From: Gammaproteobacteria bacterium | GTDB lineage: Bacteria > Pseudomonadota > Gammaproteobacteria > Arenicellales > UBA868 | NCBI GenBank assembly: GCA_022450155.1 | Contig: JAKUQR010000003.1 | Location: 62,001 to 126,000, forward strand | Direction: 5' to 3' | DNA: 64,000 nt | Shown here: piece by piece, positions 9,777 through 18,057 of the stretch | Numbering within the stretch: the stretch's first letter is position 1 | Layout: the number at the start of each line of letters is the position of its first letter | Program-made: the position numbers and the translations under genes | Notes under the pieces: generated by a model | The model's database searches: none | What the model was told of the DNA's origin: nothing | The model's input: the letters and a program-made list of their open reading frames with translations, nothing else

Positions 9777-9914
9777 GGTATAAGGTCTGGTGTTATACAG
9801 TGCTAGCCAGCCAGAGTTGGGATTTTCTTGGTAGATTCATAAGAAGATTGACCAAATTTAGGCCTGAATCAAGTATTATCAAGCTGACGTAAACACAAAG
9901 GAGGATGTTAAATC

Positions 9915-11525
9915 ATGAAACAATCCATTTTTAAGGCTCTCGTAATGACGGCAGTCGGGGTGGTGTTCGCGCTTGCGGGCACGCTGTCCGCCTCGGCGGC
10001 TACTCCAAAGAAAGGGGGTATTCTGAATTTCGTGGTGGGCAGCAAGATCCCGTCCTACGACGGGCATATTGAGTCTACTTTCGGGATGATTCACCCGATC
10101 CGGCCATTCTACAGTTTGCTGTTCCGGGTCAATCCGGACAACCCGGCCGATCCAACCGACTTTCTGTGCGATGTTTGCGAAGGCAGCATACCGACCGGTG
10201 CAAAAGGAGGGACCGAGTACACTTTCAAAATTCGAAAGGGCCTCCAATTCCACAATGGCACACCACTGAATGCGCACGATGTCAAGGCGACCTTCGACAA
10301 GATCATCTTTCCGCCTGAAGGTGTCCCCAGCAATCGCAAGGCGATGTTCAGAATGGTCAAATCGATTGAGGTGCCCGATGACCACACCATCGTGTTCACG
10401 CTGGATTTCCCGTCGGGCGCGTTCATTCCCAGCATGGGGATGCCGTTTAATTTCATCTACAGCAAGAAAGACCTTGATACCCACGGTTACGAATGGCACA
10501 AGAAAAACATCAATGGCTCGGGCGCTTTCATTTTTGTCGAGCACATCGCGGGGTCTCACGTCTCAGGCAAGCGCAACCCAAATTACCATCATGAGGGCAA
10601 GCCTTACCTTGACGGTTTCAAGGCAATTTCCGCGCCGAAGATGTCCATACGCCTGCAGGCCATTCGTGGTGACCGGGCCGCGATCGAGTTCCGCGGTTTT
10701 CCGCCCAAGGCTCGGGATGATCTGGTCAAAGCACTAGGTGACAAGATCACGGTACAGGAAAGCGACTGGAACTGTGCACTGATGTTTACCGCCAATGTTG
10801 AGCGAAAACCGTTTGATGATAAGCGCGTGCGTCACGCTCTGACCTTGGCGGTGGATCGCTACGAGGCATCCAAGTATCTTTCTAATATTGCAATCGTGAA
10901 GACGGTCGGCGGTATTGTTTTTCCATCACATCCGCTGGCGGCGACGGCAGAAGAGCTTGAAGGATTGATTGGTTTCTCGAGGGACATCGAGGCCAGTCGT
11001 GCGAAAGCGCGGGCGCTGCTGAAGGAAGCCGGTGCCGAAGGCATCAGTTTCGACTTCAACAATCGCGGTGTCGATCAACCCTACAAGGTGGTTGGTACCT
11101 GGTTGGTTGACCAGTGGCGCCAGATCGGCTTGACGGCCATTCAGCGGGTGCAGCCTTCACCGCAGTTCTATGCCACGCTGCGTAAAAAGAAGGACTTCGA
11201 TGTGACAGTCGACTTCAACTGCCAGTCAATAGTGAATCCGATTGCTGACGTTACTAAGTTCCTGTGCAGTGCCGGCAACCATTACTCGGGCTGCGACAAT
11301 CCGAAACTGGACGCAATCTACGACCGACTGCTCAAGGCTGAAACGCCAGCACAGCAGCGTGCGACCATGCGAGAGTTCGAGAAGGAAGCGTTTGATACGG
11401 CAGGCACTAACCTGACGCTGTGGTGGTACAAGATCAATCCACACCGTTCGTACGTGAAAGGTTGGAAAATCGCGCCCAGTCACTACCTGAACCAGTCGCT
11501 GGATCAGATTTGGCTGGATAAGTAA
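9915..11525 (+). CDS. Periplasmic substrate-binding protein of Opp/Dpp-type importer (SBP_bac_5)
   Basis: A 536-residue solute-binding protein. Residues 1-28 are a Sec signal peptide (positively charged start, hydrophobic core, cleavage after SASA) with no lipobox. The mature part has family landmarks such as YTFKIRKGLQFHNG, with NAHDVKATF following. A strong AAAGGAGG at 9898-9905 precedes the ATG at 9915. A GC-rich terminator directly after the gene probably allows a higher level of this protein than of the permeases. It sets the import specificity, but the ligand cannot be told from the sequence. The placement between ATPases and permeases is slightly unusual. Confidence 0.9.
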   Translation: MKQSIFKALVMTAVGVVFALAGTLSASAATPKKGGILNFVVGSKIPSYDGHIESTFGMIHPIRPFYSLLFRVNPDNPADPTDFLCDVCEGSIPTGAKGGTEYTFKIRKGLQFHNGTPLNAHDVKATFDKIIFPPEGVPSNRKAMFRMVKSIEVPDDHTIVFTLDFPSGAFIPSMGMPFNFIYSKKDLDTHGYEWHKKNINGSGAFIFVEHIAGSHVSGKRNPNYHHEGKPYLDGFKAISAPKMSIRLQAIRGDRAAIEFRGFPPKARDDLVKALGDKITVQESDWNCALMFTANVERKPFDDKRVRHALTLAVDRYEASKYLSNIAIVKTVGGIVFPSHPLAATAEELEGLIGFSRDIEASRAKARALLKEAGAEGISFDFNNRGVDQPYKVVGTWLVDQWRQIGLTAIQRVQPSPQFYATLRKKKDFDVTVDFNCQSIVNPIADVTKFLCSAGNHYSGCDNPKLDAIYDRLLKAETPAQQRATMREFEKEAFDTAGTNLTLWWYKINPHRSYVKGWKIAPSHYLNQSLDQIWLDK

Positions 11526-11577
11526 AACCAAGAGTTGGTTGATCCCACGCAAGTTGTTGTGCGTGAAATGTAACTAA

Positions 11578-11606
11578 CGCCCGTCGCCGTCCGGCGACGG
11601 GCGTTT
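11578..11606 (+). terminator. Hairpin terminator/attenuator between binding protein and permease genes
   Basis: An 11-bp perfect stem, CGCCCGTCGCC at 11578-11588 with GGCGACGGGCG at 11593-11603, has a four-base loop and is followed by TTT. The T-run is short (TTTACCTTT), so termination may be partial. That would suit read-through into the permease genes and explains a binding-protein excess. Confidence 0.75.
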
Positions 11607-11628
11607 ACCTTTAACTGTATCAATAACC

Positions 11629-12600
11629 TTGCACAAATACATCGTCAAACGGTTGTTGCTGATGCTTCCGACCTTGCTCGGCGCGGCGATACTGGTTTTC
11701 TTTTTGTTACGGGCGATTCCAGGTGACGTCTGCGAGGTGCGTCTTGCTGGCTCTGGACTTTACGTAGACGAAGCTGAGATTGAGCTGTGCCGTGAAAAGC
11801 TCGGTCTGACAAAGCCCTTGTTTGTCCAGTTCGTCGACTTTGTCACGGGTTATTTTAGGTGGGACCTTGGTGACTCGATGTGGACCGGCAAGCCCGTCAC
11901 TGAGGAGATCGCAGTCAGGTTCCCCCTTTCGTTGCAGGTCGCGATCATGGCGACGGTGGTCGCAGTTCTGTTCGCCATTCCCCTCGGCGCAATCTCAGCC
12001 ATCAAGCAGGACACCTGGATCGACTACGTGGTTCGGTCGTTCAGTATCGCCGGTATTGCGATGCCGTCGTTTTGGCTTGGTATTCTGATAATTCTGGGTC
12101 TGTTGATCGGGACCCAGCATTTCTTTGGTACGCCCTGGATGCCACCAATCACTTATGTACCGCTATACGAAGATCCACTGAGAAACCTGTCACAACTGAT
12201 CTGGCCGGCAGTCGCCACAGGCTACCGCTACTCAGCTGTCGCCACGCGTATGACGCGGTCAGCCCTGCTGGAGGTGCTGCGGGAGGATTACATTCGCACG
12301 GCCCGCGCAAAAGGCATGATTGAAAAAATCATCATCAACCGGCATGCGCTGAAAAACGCGATGTTGCCTGTGCTGACGATCATCGGCATCGAGTTCGCCT
12401 TCCTGATGGGTGGGCTCGTGGTCACCGAGCAGGTATTCAACCTGAACGGCATCGGTAAGCTTTTTGTCGAATCGGTGCAGGCCCAGGATTTTGCCATGAC
12501 CCAGCAGCTGGTGATGCTGGTTGTCCTTATTGCCGTGCTCACCAACTTTGTTGTTGACCTCTTTTACGCGTGGCTCGACCCGAGGATCCGCTACGGCTGA
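11629..12600 (+). CDS. ABC importer permease, DppB/OppB type
   Basis: A 323-residue inner-membrane permease with about six hydrophobic segments. It has the family N-terminus KRLLLMLPTLLG, then a periplasmic loop with GDVCEVRLAGSG, and the cytoplasmic EAA loop TARAKGMIEK near residue 225 that contacts the ATPases. The start is a TTG with only a weak ribosome site, which fits low expression after the terminator. It should pair with the following permease. Confidence 0.9.
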   Translation: MHKYIVKRLLLMLPTLLGAAILVFFLLRAIPGDVCEVRLAGSGLYVDEAEIELCREKLGLTKPLFVQFVDFVTGYFRWDLGDSMWTGKPVTEEIAVRFPLSLQVAIMATVVAVLFAIPLGAISAIKQDTWIDYVVRSFSIAGIAMPSFWLGILIILGLLIGTQHFFGTPWMPPITYVPLYEDPLRNLSQLIWPAVATGYRYSAVATRMTRSALLEVLREDYIRTARAKGMIEKIIINRHALKNAMLPVLTIIGIEFAFLMGGLVVTEQVFNLNGIGKLFVESVQAQDFAMTQQLVMLVVLIAVLTNFVVDLFYAWLDPRIRYG

Positions 12601-12611
12601 AATCGACAGCA

Positions 12612-13499
12612 ATGGCAGCAATCGATCAGACAATCGAAATCGGCGACTTGCGCAAGCCGTGGTACCAGCGATTCTTTGAGACCGCCCGGCACCAGCCGCT
12701 CGGTACTGCGGGTGGCCTGGTGGTTGTGATTATGATTCTTGCGGCGGTATTTGCTAACTTCGTGTCTCCTTATGATCCTGAGGTAGCTTCCTGGAAGCAC
12801 CAACTCTTGCCGCCGGATGCGAAATTCTGGTTCGGTACTGATGCCTTTGGCCGCGACATCCTGACCCGGATCATTTATGGTTCCCGGACAGCGCTGTTTG
12901 TCGGCTTCACCGCCGCTTTCGTCGGCGCGACCAGCGGTCTCATCCTGGGCGTTGCCAGTGCCTACTTCGGCGGCCGTTTCGACATCATCATCCAGCGCCT
13001 GGTCGACATCGTGATGGCCTTTCCGCTCATCGTTCTGGCACTGGCGGTGGTCGCGACCCTGGGCGCCGGAACCGTCAATGTCATCATCGCGATCACCATT
13101 CCGTTTATCCCGCAGTGCGCCCGGGTGGTCCGCTCCAGTGCGCTGGCGATCCGCGAGATACCGTACATCGATGCGGCACGGGCGCTCGGGTATGGTCACT
13201 TGCGTATCATCATGCGTCACATGGTGCCCAATGTGATGGCACCGTATCTCATCATGCTGACCACCTTTGTCGGCCACGCGATTCTGCTCGAGGCATCCCT
13301 CTCCTATCTCGGTATGGGTGTGCAGGAACCCACACCGGCCTGGGGCCTGATGCTACAGGGGGGTGCCGAAGAGTTTGCCGAGAGTGCCCCGTGGGTGCCG
13401 ATCTTCCCGGGGCTTGCCATCACGCTGGCTGTATTCGGGTTCAACCTGTTTGGTGATGCTCTGCGAGACGTGCTCGACCCAAGGCTGCGTTCGCGCTAG
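12612..13499 (+). CDS. ABC importer permease, DppC/OppC type
   Basis: About 295 residues from the ATG at 12612, which lies 12 bases after the upstream permease stop. A GTG at 12570 in the same frame would overlap that gene by 31 bases and add residues without family character, so I rejected it. The FGTDAFGRDILTRIIYGSR segment after the first membrane helix and the EAA loop AARALGYGHLRI are diagnostic of DppC. It completes the importer. Confidence 0.9.
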   Translation: MAAIDQTIEIGDLRKPWYQRFFETARHQPLGTAGGLVVVIMILAAVFANFVSPYDPEVASWKHQLLPPDAKFWFGTDAFGRDILTRIIYGSRTALFVGFTAAFVGATSGLILGVASAYFGGRFDIIIQRLVDIVMAFPLIVLALAVVATLGAGTVNVIIAITIPFIPQCARVVRSSALAIREIPYIDAARALGYGHLRIIMRHMVPNVMAPYLIMLTTFVGHAILLEASLSYLGMGVQEPTPAWGLMLQGGAEEFAESAPWVPIFPGLAITLAVFGFNLFGDALRDVLDPRLRSR

Positions 13500-13610
13500 A
13501 TCAAATTCCCCCGGAATTACTTGTCTGGACCAACGAGTCGTTAACCAGGTCAAAGAGTACTCCTGGCGCGACTTTAGACAATCGAATTCAATTCCGATGG
13601 AGATCACTGA

Positions 13611-14558
13611 GTGAAGCTGGCCATACTGGATGACTACCAGGGAGTTGCACTGGATTCTGCTGACTGGTCACAGGTAGATCAGTCAGCAGATATTTCGATA
13701 TTTGACACTCACCTGGGTGATGCCGATGCGGTCGTACGAGCACTCGACGGGTTTGACATCATCGTCGCCATGCGAGAAAGAACTCCATTTCCACAATGTG
13801 TTTTGGAACGGTTACCGAAGCTGCGTCTGCTGGTGACCACAGGGATGCGAAATCTGGCGATAGATCTGGCTGCTGCCCGCAAACAGGGTATCGATGTATG
13901 TGGTGCGCCGATGCTGGGGTATCCGGCGGCAGAACATGCGTGGGCATTGATTCTTGCACTGGTTAAGCAGATTCCGGCAGAAAACCTGTCGATGCATCGC
14001 GGCGGTTGGCAAGCCAGTCTATCCACGGGACTGCAGAACAACACACTCGGAATTCTGGGTCTGGGCAAGTTGGGTGCTCAGGTCGCACGAGTTGGGCTAG
14101 CGTTTGGAATGAACGTCCAGGCGTGGAGCGCTAATCTCACCCCGGATCGTTGTACGGAATGTGGTGTCGTTTGCGCCAGTAGAGAAGAATTATTTGCCAC
14201 ATCCGACATTGTCACTGTCCATCTGGTGCTGTCAGACCGAACTCGGGGGCTTATAGGCACGACTGAATTTCAGATGATGAAGCCCACAGCCTACCTCGTG
14301 AATACCTCCAGGGGTCCAATTATCCAGGAATCCGCTTTAGTTTCCGCACTTCAGAGTGGTTCAATCGCCGGCGCCGGGCTCGATGTTTACGATACCGAGC
14401 CCTTGCCTCAGAACCATCCGTTAAGAGATCTGGACAACGCTGTGTTGACTGGGCATACGGGGTACGTCATGCGGGAGAATTACGTCACCGGTTATCGCGG
14501 TGTGGTTGAGGATGTCAGTGCGTGGCTGAATGGTGAGCCGGTCAGATTGTTGAACTGA
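13611..14558 (+). CDS. D-2-hydroxyacid dehydrogenase, NAD-binding
   Basis: A 315-residue D-isomer-specific 2-hydroxyacid dehydrogenase. The NAD site GILGLGKLGAQVA lies near residue 150. The substrate Arg is in VNTSRGPII, the acid is in the GLDVYDTEPLP stretch, and the catalytic His is in GHTGYV. The GTG start at 13611 follows GGAG at a suitable distance. The gene sits just after the importer genes on the same strand and six bases before the dehalogenase-like frame, consistent with one operon that oxidises or reduces a 2-hydroxy acid. The precise substrate is unknown. Confidence 0.86.
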   Translation: MKLAILDDYQGVALDSADWSQVDQSADISIFDTHLGDADAVVRALDGFDIIVAMRERTPFPQCVLERLPKLRLLVTTGMRNLAIDLAAARKQGIDVCGAPMLGYPAAEHAWALILALVKQIPAENLSMHRGGWQASLSTGLQNNTLGILGLGKLGAQVARVGLAFGMNVQAWSANLTPDRCTECGVVCASREELFATSDIVTVHLVLSDRTRGLIGTTEFQMMKPTAYLVNTSRGPIIQESALVSALQSGSIAGAGLDVYDTEPLPQNHPLRDLDNAVLTGHTGYVMRENYVTGYRGVVEDVSAWLNGEPVRLLN

Positions 14559-14590
14559 CCCAGGTGGTTGTCGACTTCGATGGAGGGAGA

Positions 14591-15307
14591 ATGGAATACC
14601 CCGATCGAGTGAAAGCGGTGACGTTCGATGTGTTTGGGACAGTCGTGGACTGGCGAAGCAGTATTGCCCGCGAACTGAATCTGCTGGCAGATGAAAAAGA
14701 GATTTCGATCGATGGTGCCGAGTTTGCCAGTGCTTGGCGAAGTCTCTACCAGCCGTCGATGTCGAAGGTGCGCTCCGGCGAGCTTCCTTATGAACGGCTC
14801 GATGTGCTACACCGTAGAAATTTGGATAGGGTTCTGGAACAGTATGGGATTGATCAATTGTCTGAACCGGAGAAAGTGCACTTAAATCAGGCCTGGCACC
14901 GTCTTGATCCGTGGCCTGATGTTGTACAGGGTCTTGTACGGCTTAAGGAAAGGTACATCATTGGCACACTGTCGAACGGCAACGTTTCGCTGATCGTCAA
15001 CATGGCCAAGCATTCCGGGTTGCCCTGGGATGTGGTCCTGGGCGCAGAAATCGCAGGTCAGTACAAACCATGTGCCGAGGTTTATCTCCGATCGGCCGAA
15101 ATCCTTGATCTAGAGCCCGGTCAGTGCATGCTGGTGGCGGCGCACAATGCTGATTTACTGGCAGCCAGCGAATGCGGATTCAGAACCGCTTTTGTAGCTC
15201 GACCGGCCGAATATGGCCTAGACCAGACGACTGACTTGTCAGCGGATCACGAGTTCGATGTGATCGCGACAGATTTTGTGGACCTCGCACGGCAGTTACA
15301 GGCATAA
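14591..15307 (+). CDS. Haloacid dehalogenase-like hydrolase (type II HAD)
   Basis: About 238 residues from the ATG at 14591, preceded by GGAGG at 14582-14586; a GTG at 14564 is possible but less likely. It matches L-2-haloacid dehalogenase-type proteins. The nucleophile is Asp13 in TFDVFGTVVDW, the Ser/Asn motif is LSNGN, the Lys lies in GQYKP, and VAAHNADL is the final acid region. Its last 54 bases (15254-15307) recur in altered form at 18055-18108, bounding an inserted block, so the present 3' end may derive from an integrated element. Dehalogenation of 2-halo acids is the family reaction but is not proven here. Confidence 0.82.
   Translation: MEYPDRVKAVTFDVFGTVVDWRSSIARELNLLADEKEISIDGAEFASAWRSLYQPSMSKVRSGELPYERLDVLHRRNLDRVLEQYGIDQLSEPEKVHLNQAWHRLDPWPDVVQGLVRLKERYIIGTLSNGNVSLIVNMAKHSGLPWDVVLGAEIAGQYKPCAEVYLRSAEILDLEPGQCMLVAAHNADLLAASECGFRTAFVARPAEYGLDQTTDLSADHEFDVIATDFVDLARQLQA
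15254..15307 (+). repeat. Left attachment-like direct repeat (end of HAD gene)
   Basis: This 54-bp segment ends at the TAA of the HAD gene. It matches 18055-18108 at 46 of 54 positions, with a 12-base identical run (15259-15270) near the left edge. Five of the eight differences are at synonymous third codon positions, one changes the stop (TAA to TAG), and two change an amino acid. Confidence 0.8.
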
Positions 15308-15482
15308 ACGAAGCACCGACCTACTTTGTTCCCTTGTTTTTGTCTCCTGTCAGGAGCCTATACAGTCGTTCGAAGTTGCCGAAACCAGCTTCTCAGCATC
15401 AAGCTCGGACTATCCTTCAATGTACCTTGCTCTCAATTCGAATCTCGTAGTCATTATTGTTTTGCCAGCTCTATCTCGAAAC

Positions 15483-15914
15483 TTAGGGTACTTCGGCATA
15501 CCGTACTAGGTCATCGCCAAGTTTTACCCATTCCACGTGACTATCGAAAAACACATGTGCTGACGGCGAACGGTCGATCGGGTGTGCAAAATTAGCTAGG
15601 GTGACGTGTATTTCGTCGCCCCAACGACTGGAGCGGAAGAACAATGTGGTGCCGCAACGATTGCAATAGCCCCGCGATGCTTGTTCCGAGGACGCATACC
15701 AACTGAGGCGCTTCTCTCCCGATATCAATTCGAACTTATCTTTTGGCACCCCTACCCAAGTTACAAAGGCCGCGCCGTGTGCGATCTGGCACATCGAGCA
15801 ATGACAGTGGGCACACCAGCGGGTCGGGAAATTGACGCGGAACTCAACCTTGCCACAAAGGCAGTGACCGCTCGCAGACTTTGATTCAAGAGTCGAATCT
15901 CTCATTGTCGGCAT
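15483..15914 (-). CDS. GFA family zinc-binding protein
   Basis: A 143-residue GFA-type protein (family named after glutathione-dependent formaldehyde-activating enzyme, though most members are not shown to have that activity). Zinc-ligand motifs are visible: CLCGKV near residue 18, CAHCHCSMC near 34-42 and CNRCG near 76. No signal peptide. It is the leftmost cargo gene of the inserted block. The 175 bases between it and the HAD stop hold no gene I can support. Function is not predictable beyond a possible thiol-adduct or formaldehyde role. Confidence 0.82.
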   Translation of the reverse strand: MPTMRDSTLESKSASGHCLCGKVEFRVNFPTRWCAHCHCSMCQIAHGAAFVTWVGVPKDKFELISGEKRLSWYASSEQASRGYCNRCGTTLFFRSSRWGDEIHVTLANFAHPIDRSPSAHVFFDSHVEWVKLGDDLVRYAEVP

Positions 15915-15942
15915 CGAACTTTGAACATTGTACGTATCGCCT

Positions 15943-16380
15943 TTAGAGTGATTTCTTCATACAGATCGCCAAATCAGGACACAGGTTCGTGAATTCTTCT
16001 GTAATTTGAATTGGCGCTGGCGCCTCATGGCGATCGATCTCGGTGAAGCCGAGCCTTTGGAAGAAGTTCATCGCACTCATGGTCAGCAGGTATACCGCAT
16101 TAACCCCTGATTCCCTCGCCCGAGCCATCAGATGATGACACAGACCAGTCGCAATCCCAGTGCTTCGGAAATCCCGGTGTGTCGCCACTGATCGTAGCAG
16201 AGCACATTGTGAATACATCTCTAAGCCGGCCACACCTGTGGCTAATCCTTCTTTGTCCATTATTACAAAATGCTCAAGCTGTGCCTCGACTCCGAGCACC
16301 GGCAGTTGATCGTCCCGCAGTAGTGCACAGATATCTGGGTAATCTTTCTTCTTAGTAGGACGAATCGTAAGTTCACTCAC
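15943..16380 (-). CDS. GNAT acetyltransferase, ArsN2-like
   Basis: About 145 residues from a GTG at 16380 (MSELTIRP); a TTG at 16395 in frame is an alternative, and neither has a clear ribosome site. The acetyl-CoA loop is RDFRSTGIATGL and the C-terminal part YLLTMSAMNFFQRLGF matches the ArsN2 group, often found in arsenic resistance clusters. No ars genes are nearby, so the substrate is unknown. It lies 28 bases upstream of the GFA gene on the same strand and may share its transcript. Confidence 0.8.
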   Translation of the reverse strand: MSELTIRPTKKKDYPDICALLRDDQLPVLGVEAQLEHFVIMDKEGLATGVAGLEMYSQCALLRSVATHRDFRSTGIATGLCHHLMARARESGVNAVYLLTMSAMNFFQRLGFTEIDRHEAPAPIQITEEFTNLCPDLAICMKKSL

Positions 16381-16480
16381 GATTTGTTCACACAAAGCCT
16401 GTCGACTGTAGGCAGATTTTCAGCCCACTGTAATGTGGGTTTGTGAAATATCCTCGGCGTACAGCCTCATCCGGAAACAA

Positions 16481-16783
16481 CTAGAGTCCCCGAGTAACTC
16501 GCGTAGGTGCTTCAATCACTTCAAAATCCTTGGATTCAATATTAGCCAAGGCTGGGTTGGCTCCCACTCCGGCAAATAGTTCTGAATTCAAATACGCTTG
16601 ATAGGCATCCTTTGATTCCCAGATGTAAACGCCCCCATACGTGTTGTTTTCCTCATTGGCAAGCCAGTGTTTGGAAATAAGCCCCGGCAGTTCGGCAAAA
16701 GCGCCAGCAAGTTCGTCACACACGGCTTCATACTCGGTACGATTAATGCCCTCTAGATTGAAGTTAATGACTTGGACATGCAT
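16481..16783 (-). CDS. YdhR-like putative monooxygenase (ABM-type fold)
   Basis: A 100-residue protein with the pattern of YdhR-family dimeric alpha/beta-barrel proteins: a first strand VQVINFNL, a helix with ELAGAFAELPGL, a second strand KHWLANEEN, and GGVYIWESKDAYQAY. AGGAAG precedes the ATG at good distance. The family is annotated as monooxygenase, but activity is rarely shown. The 200 bases upstream (16784-16983) hold two small hairpins, including ACACTTA/TAAGTGT at 16874-16892, and no gene. Confidence 0.75.
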   Translation of the reverse strand: MHVQVINFNLEGINRTEYEAVCDELAGAFAELPGLISKHWLANEENNTYGGVYIWESKDAYQAYLNSELFAGVGANPALANIESKDFEVIEAPTRVTRGL

Positions 16784-16983
16784 ATTCTTTCTTCCTGAGA
16801 GTTGATTGTTGTGCCCATGTAAGTCTAACCCAATGTCCGTATAAGAGTGTACGGCGTGGGTTATTTTGACCGGACACTTATCTGCTAAGTGTGGAGACGG
16901 GGAAGTACATCCGTGGCAGACGCACTCACACGCTTTCTGACTTGAACTTTTCAGAGTAGATTGAAACTGGTTTAGTCTTTGGC

Positions 16984-17769
16984 TTACCCAAGTCGCCCGT
17001 AAAATGTCAATCTGGCTGACTCTGAAAGCGAGATGCCCGGTTCGGTGTTGTATGCCAGCACCACCAGCATGCGGGTTTGGCTTCCTTTTACCGGCGTAAC
17101 ACGGTGCATTGAATTACGCCCCCGAAACAATACCAGTGATCCCGCATCCATAGACAACTTTTCAGGAGGCATCTCTCCGTTAAGAATCTTTTGAGACAGC
17201 GGATAGTTCATATCACCCGCGTCGGTATCGCGCACATCCTTCAAATATTCAAAATCCCCTCCATCTTCAGGGGGTTGAATCATTAAAGTAATTGCAAAGG
17301 ACGAGTTATCGAAATGCCAACCCAGTTCTTGCCCGTTACTGGCGTAGTGCAGGTTGATGGAAGACAGCGGATCAGCATATTCATGCAATTCTTCGATATC
17401 GAGTACGGTGCACAGGAAATCTCGAAATTCCACAGCATCATAAAGCGTTCGCAATGCCGAACCTTCTGGAATCTGATCAGTAGTAATGCACCCCTTCGAC
17501 GAAATCACTTCACGATTACGAGGATGGTCGAATGAAAACTCTGGATCAGAGGGGGACAGATAGATGTTGTGGTTTTTCTCGGTAAAGTAAGCCAGGTGCT
17601 GATTGTTCATACCTTCACCCTTGATTGAGTCAACGGCCGAAGATGTCAGAAAATCATCAAGCACCAATACACCATCTTCATCCAGTTTCTCCTTGCACTG
17701 GGTTCTAAACTCATTACCCGACAGTGGGTATTGCACCAGATTAATGACACCGGATAGCAATTCAGTCAT
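16984..17769 (-). CDS. Fe(II)/2-oxoglutarate oxygenase, BesD/HalD-like, predicted hydroxylase
   Basis: A 261-residue protein resembling the BesD/HalD family of amino-acid halogenases and hydroxylases, and close to their length. Iron ligands are visible as His152 and Asp154 in GWHFDNSSF and His222 in SMHRVTPV, with Arg233 as the probable 2-oxoglutarate contact. Halogenases of this family have Gly where this protein has Asp154, so hydroxylation is the safer prediction. A GGAGG ribosome site precedes the ATG. The gene belongs to the inserted block and looks AT-richer than its surroundings (25 G+C in the 60 bases from 17281). Substrate unknown; a free amino acid is the family precedent. Confidence 0.72.
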   Translation of the reverse strand: MTELLSGVINLVQYPLSGNEFRTQCKEKLDEDGVLVLDDFLTSSAVDSIKGEGMNNQHLAYFTEKNHNIYLSPSDPEFSFDHPRNREVISSKGCITTDQIPEGSALRTLYDAVEFRDFLCTVLDIEELHEYADPLSSINLHYASNGQELGWHFDNSSFAITLMIQPPEDGGDFEYLKDVRDTDAGDMNYPLSQKILNGEMPPEKLSMDAGSLVLFRGRNSMHRVTPVKGSQTRMLVVLAYNTEPGISLSESARLTFYGRLG

Positions 17770-17825
17770 CTTTGTCCTCCGTGACCAAATTCTATGACTT
17801 TGCTGTTAAATCCGGCAACTTTTGT

Positions 17826-18057
17826 TTACACCCTCAACCCAATCGTGCCACCAGAGTTTCTGGCTTGATATGGGCGAACCTCTTCAGCATCTTCAAATCG
17901 CCTATCCCGAGGCTGATCAATATTCTTCTACCTGATTCTTGATACAGGGTTCAGTTTCAGCGGAATATTCCATTCGATAATGGCTGTTTTGATGGCTGAG
18001 GATAAGATTGACAATTGGTGTTGTACCGTCTGAGGCTTTACAGTTTTCAGCCTCTTC
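17826..18057 (-). pseudogene. Tyrosine recombinase (phage-type integrase) remnant
   Basis: Reading leftward from 18057, one frame gives KRLKTVKPQTVQHQLSILSS, then AIIEWNIPLKLNPVSRIR, an in-frame TAG at 17928-17930, then KNIDQPRDRRFEDAEEV and a weak ARNSGG. This follows the end of the core-binding domain and the linker of phage-type integrases. The first catalytic Arg and everything after it are missing, as is the N-terminus. The fragment abuts the right 54-bp repeat, as integrase genes abut attachment sites. The similarity is by eye but covers about 60 residues in register across the stop. A further 50 bases to the oxygenase start hold nothing. Confidence 0.68.

Noticed and set aside
9848-9879. 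TTGACC and TATTAT as a promoter for the binding-protein gene
   Set aside because: Spacing of 20 bases is too long for a confident sigma-70 call.
9879-10559. 226-codon open frame antisense to the binding-protein gene
   Set aside because: Composition follows the third-position bias of the sense gene and no family motif appears; the sense frame has a signal peptide and full family match.
12570-12611. Upstream GTG start for the DppC-type permease
   Set aside because: Overlaps the previous gene by 31 bases and adds residues unlike the family; the ATG at 12612 fits better.
12591-13277. 228-codon antisense frame in the DppC-type permease gene
   Set aside because: Asp/His/Arg repeats typical of the complement of a hydrophobic membrane protein.
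13504-13518. Small AATTCC/GGAATT hairpin after the permease gene
   Set aside because: Six-base stem of moderate strength without a T-run; not enough for a terminator call.
16840-16895. Two adjacent hairpins upstream of the YdhR-like gene as a regulatory RNA
   Set aside because: Both stems are only 5-7 bp and I see no known riboswitch layout.
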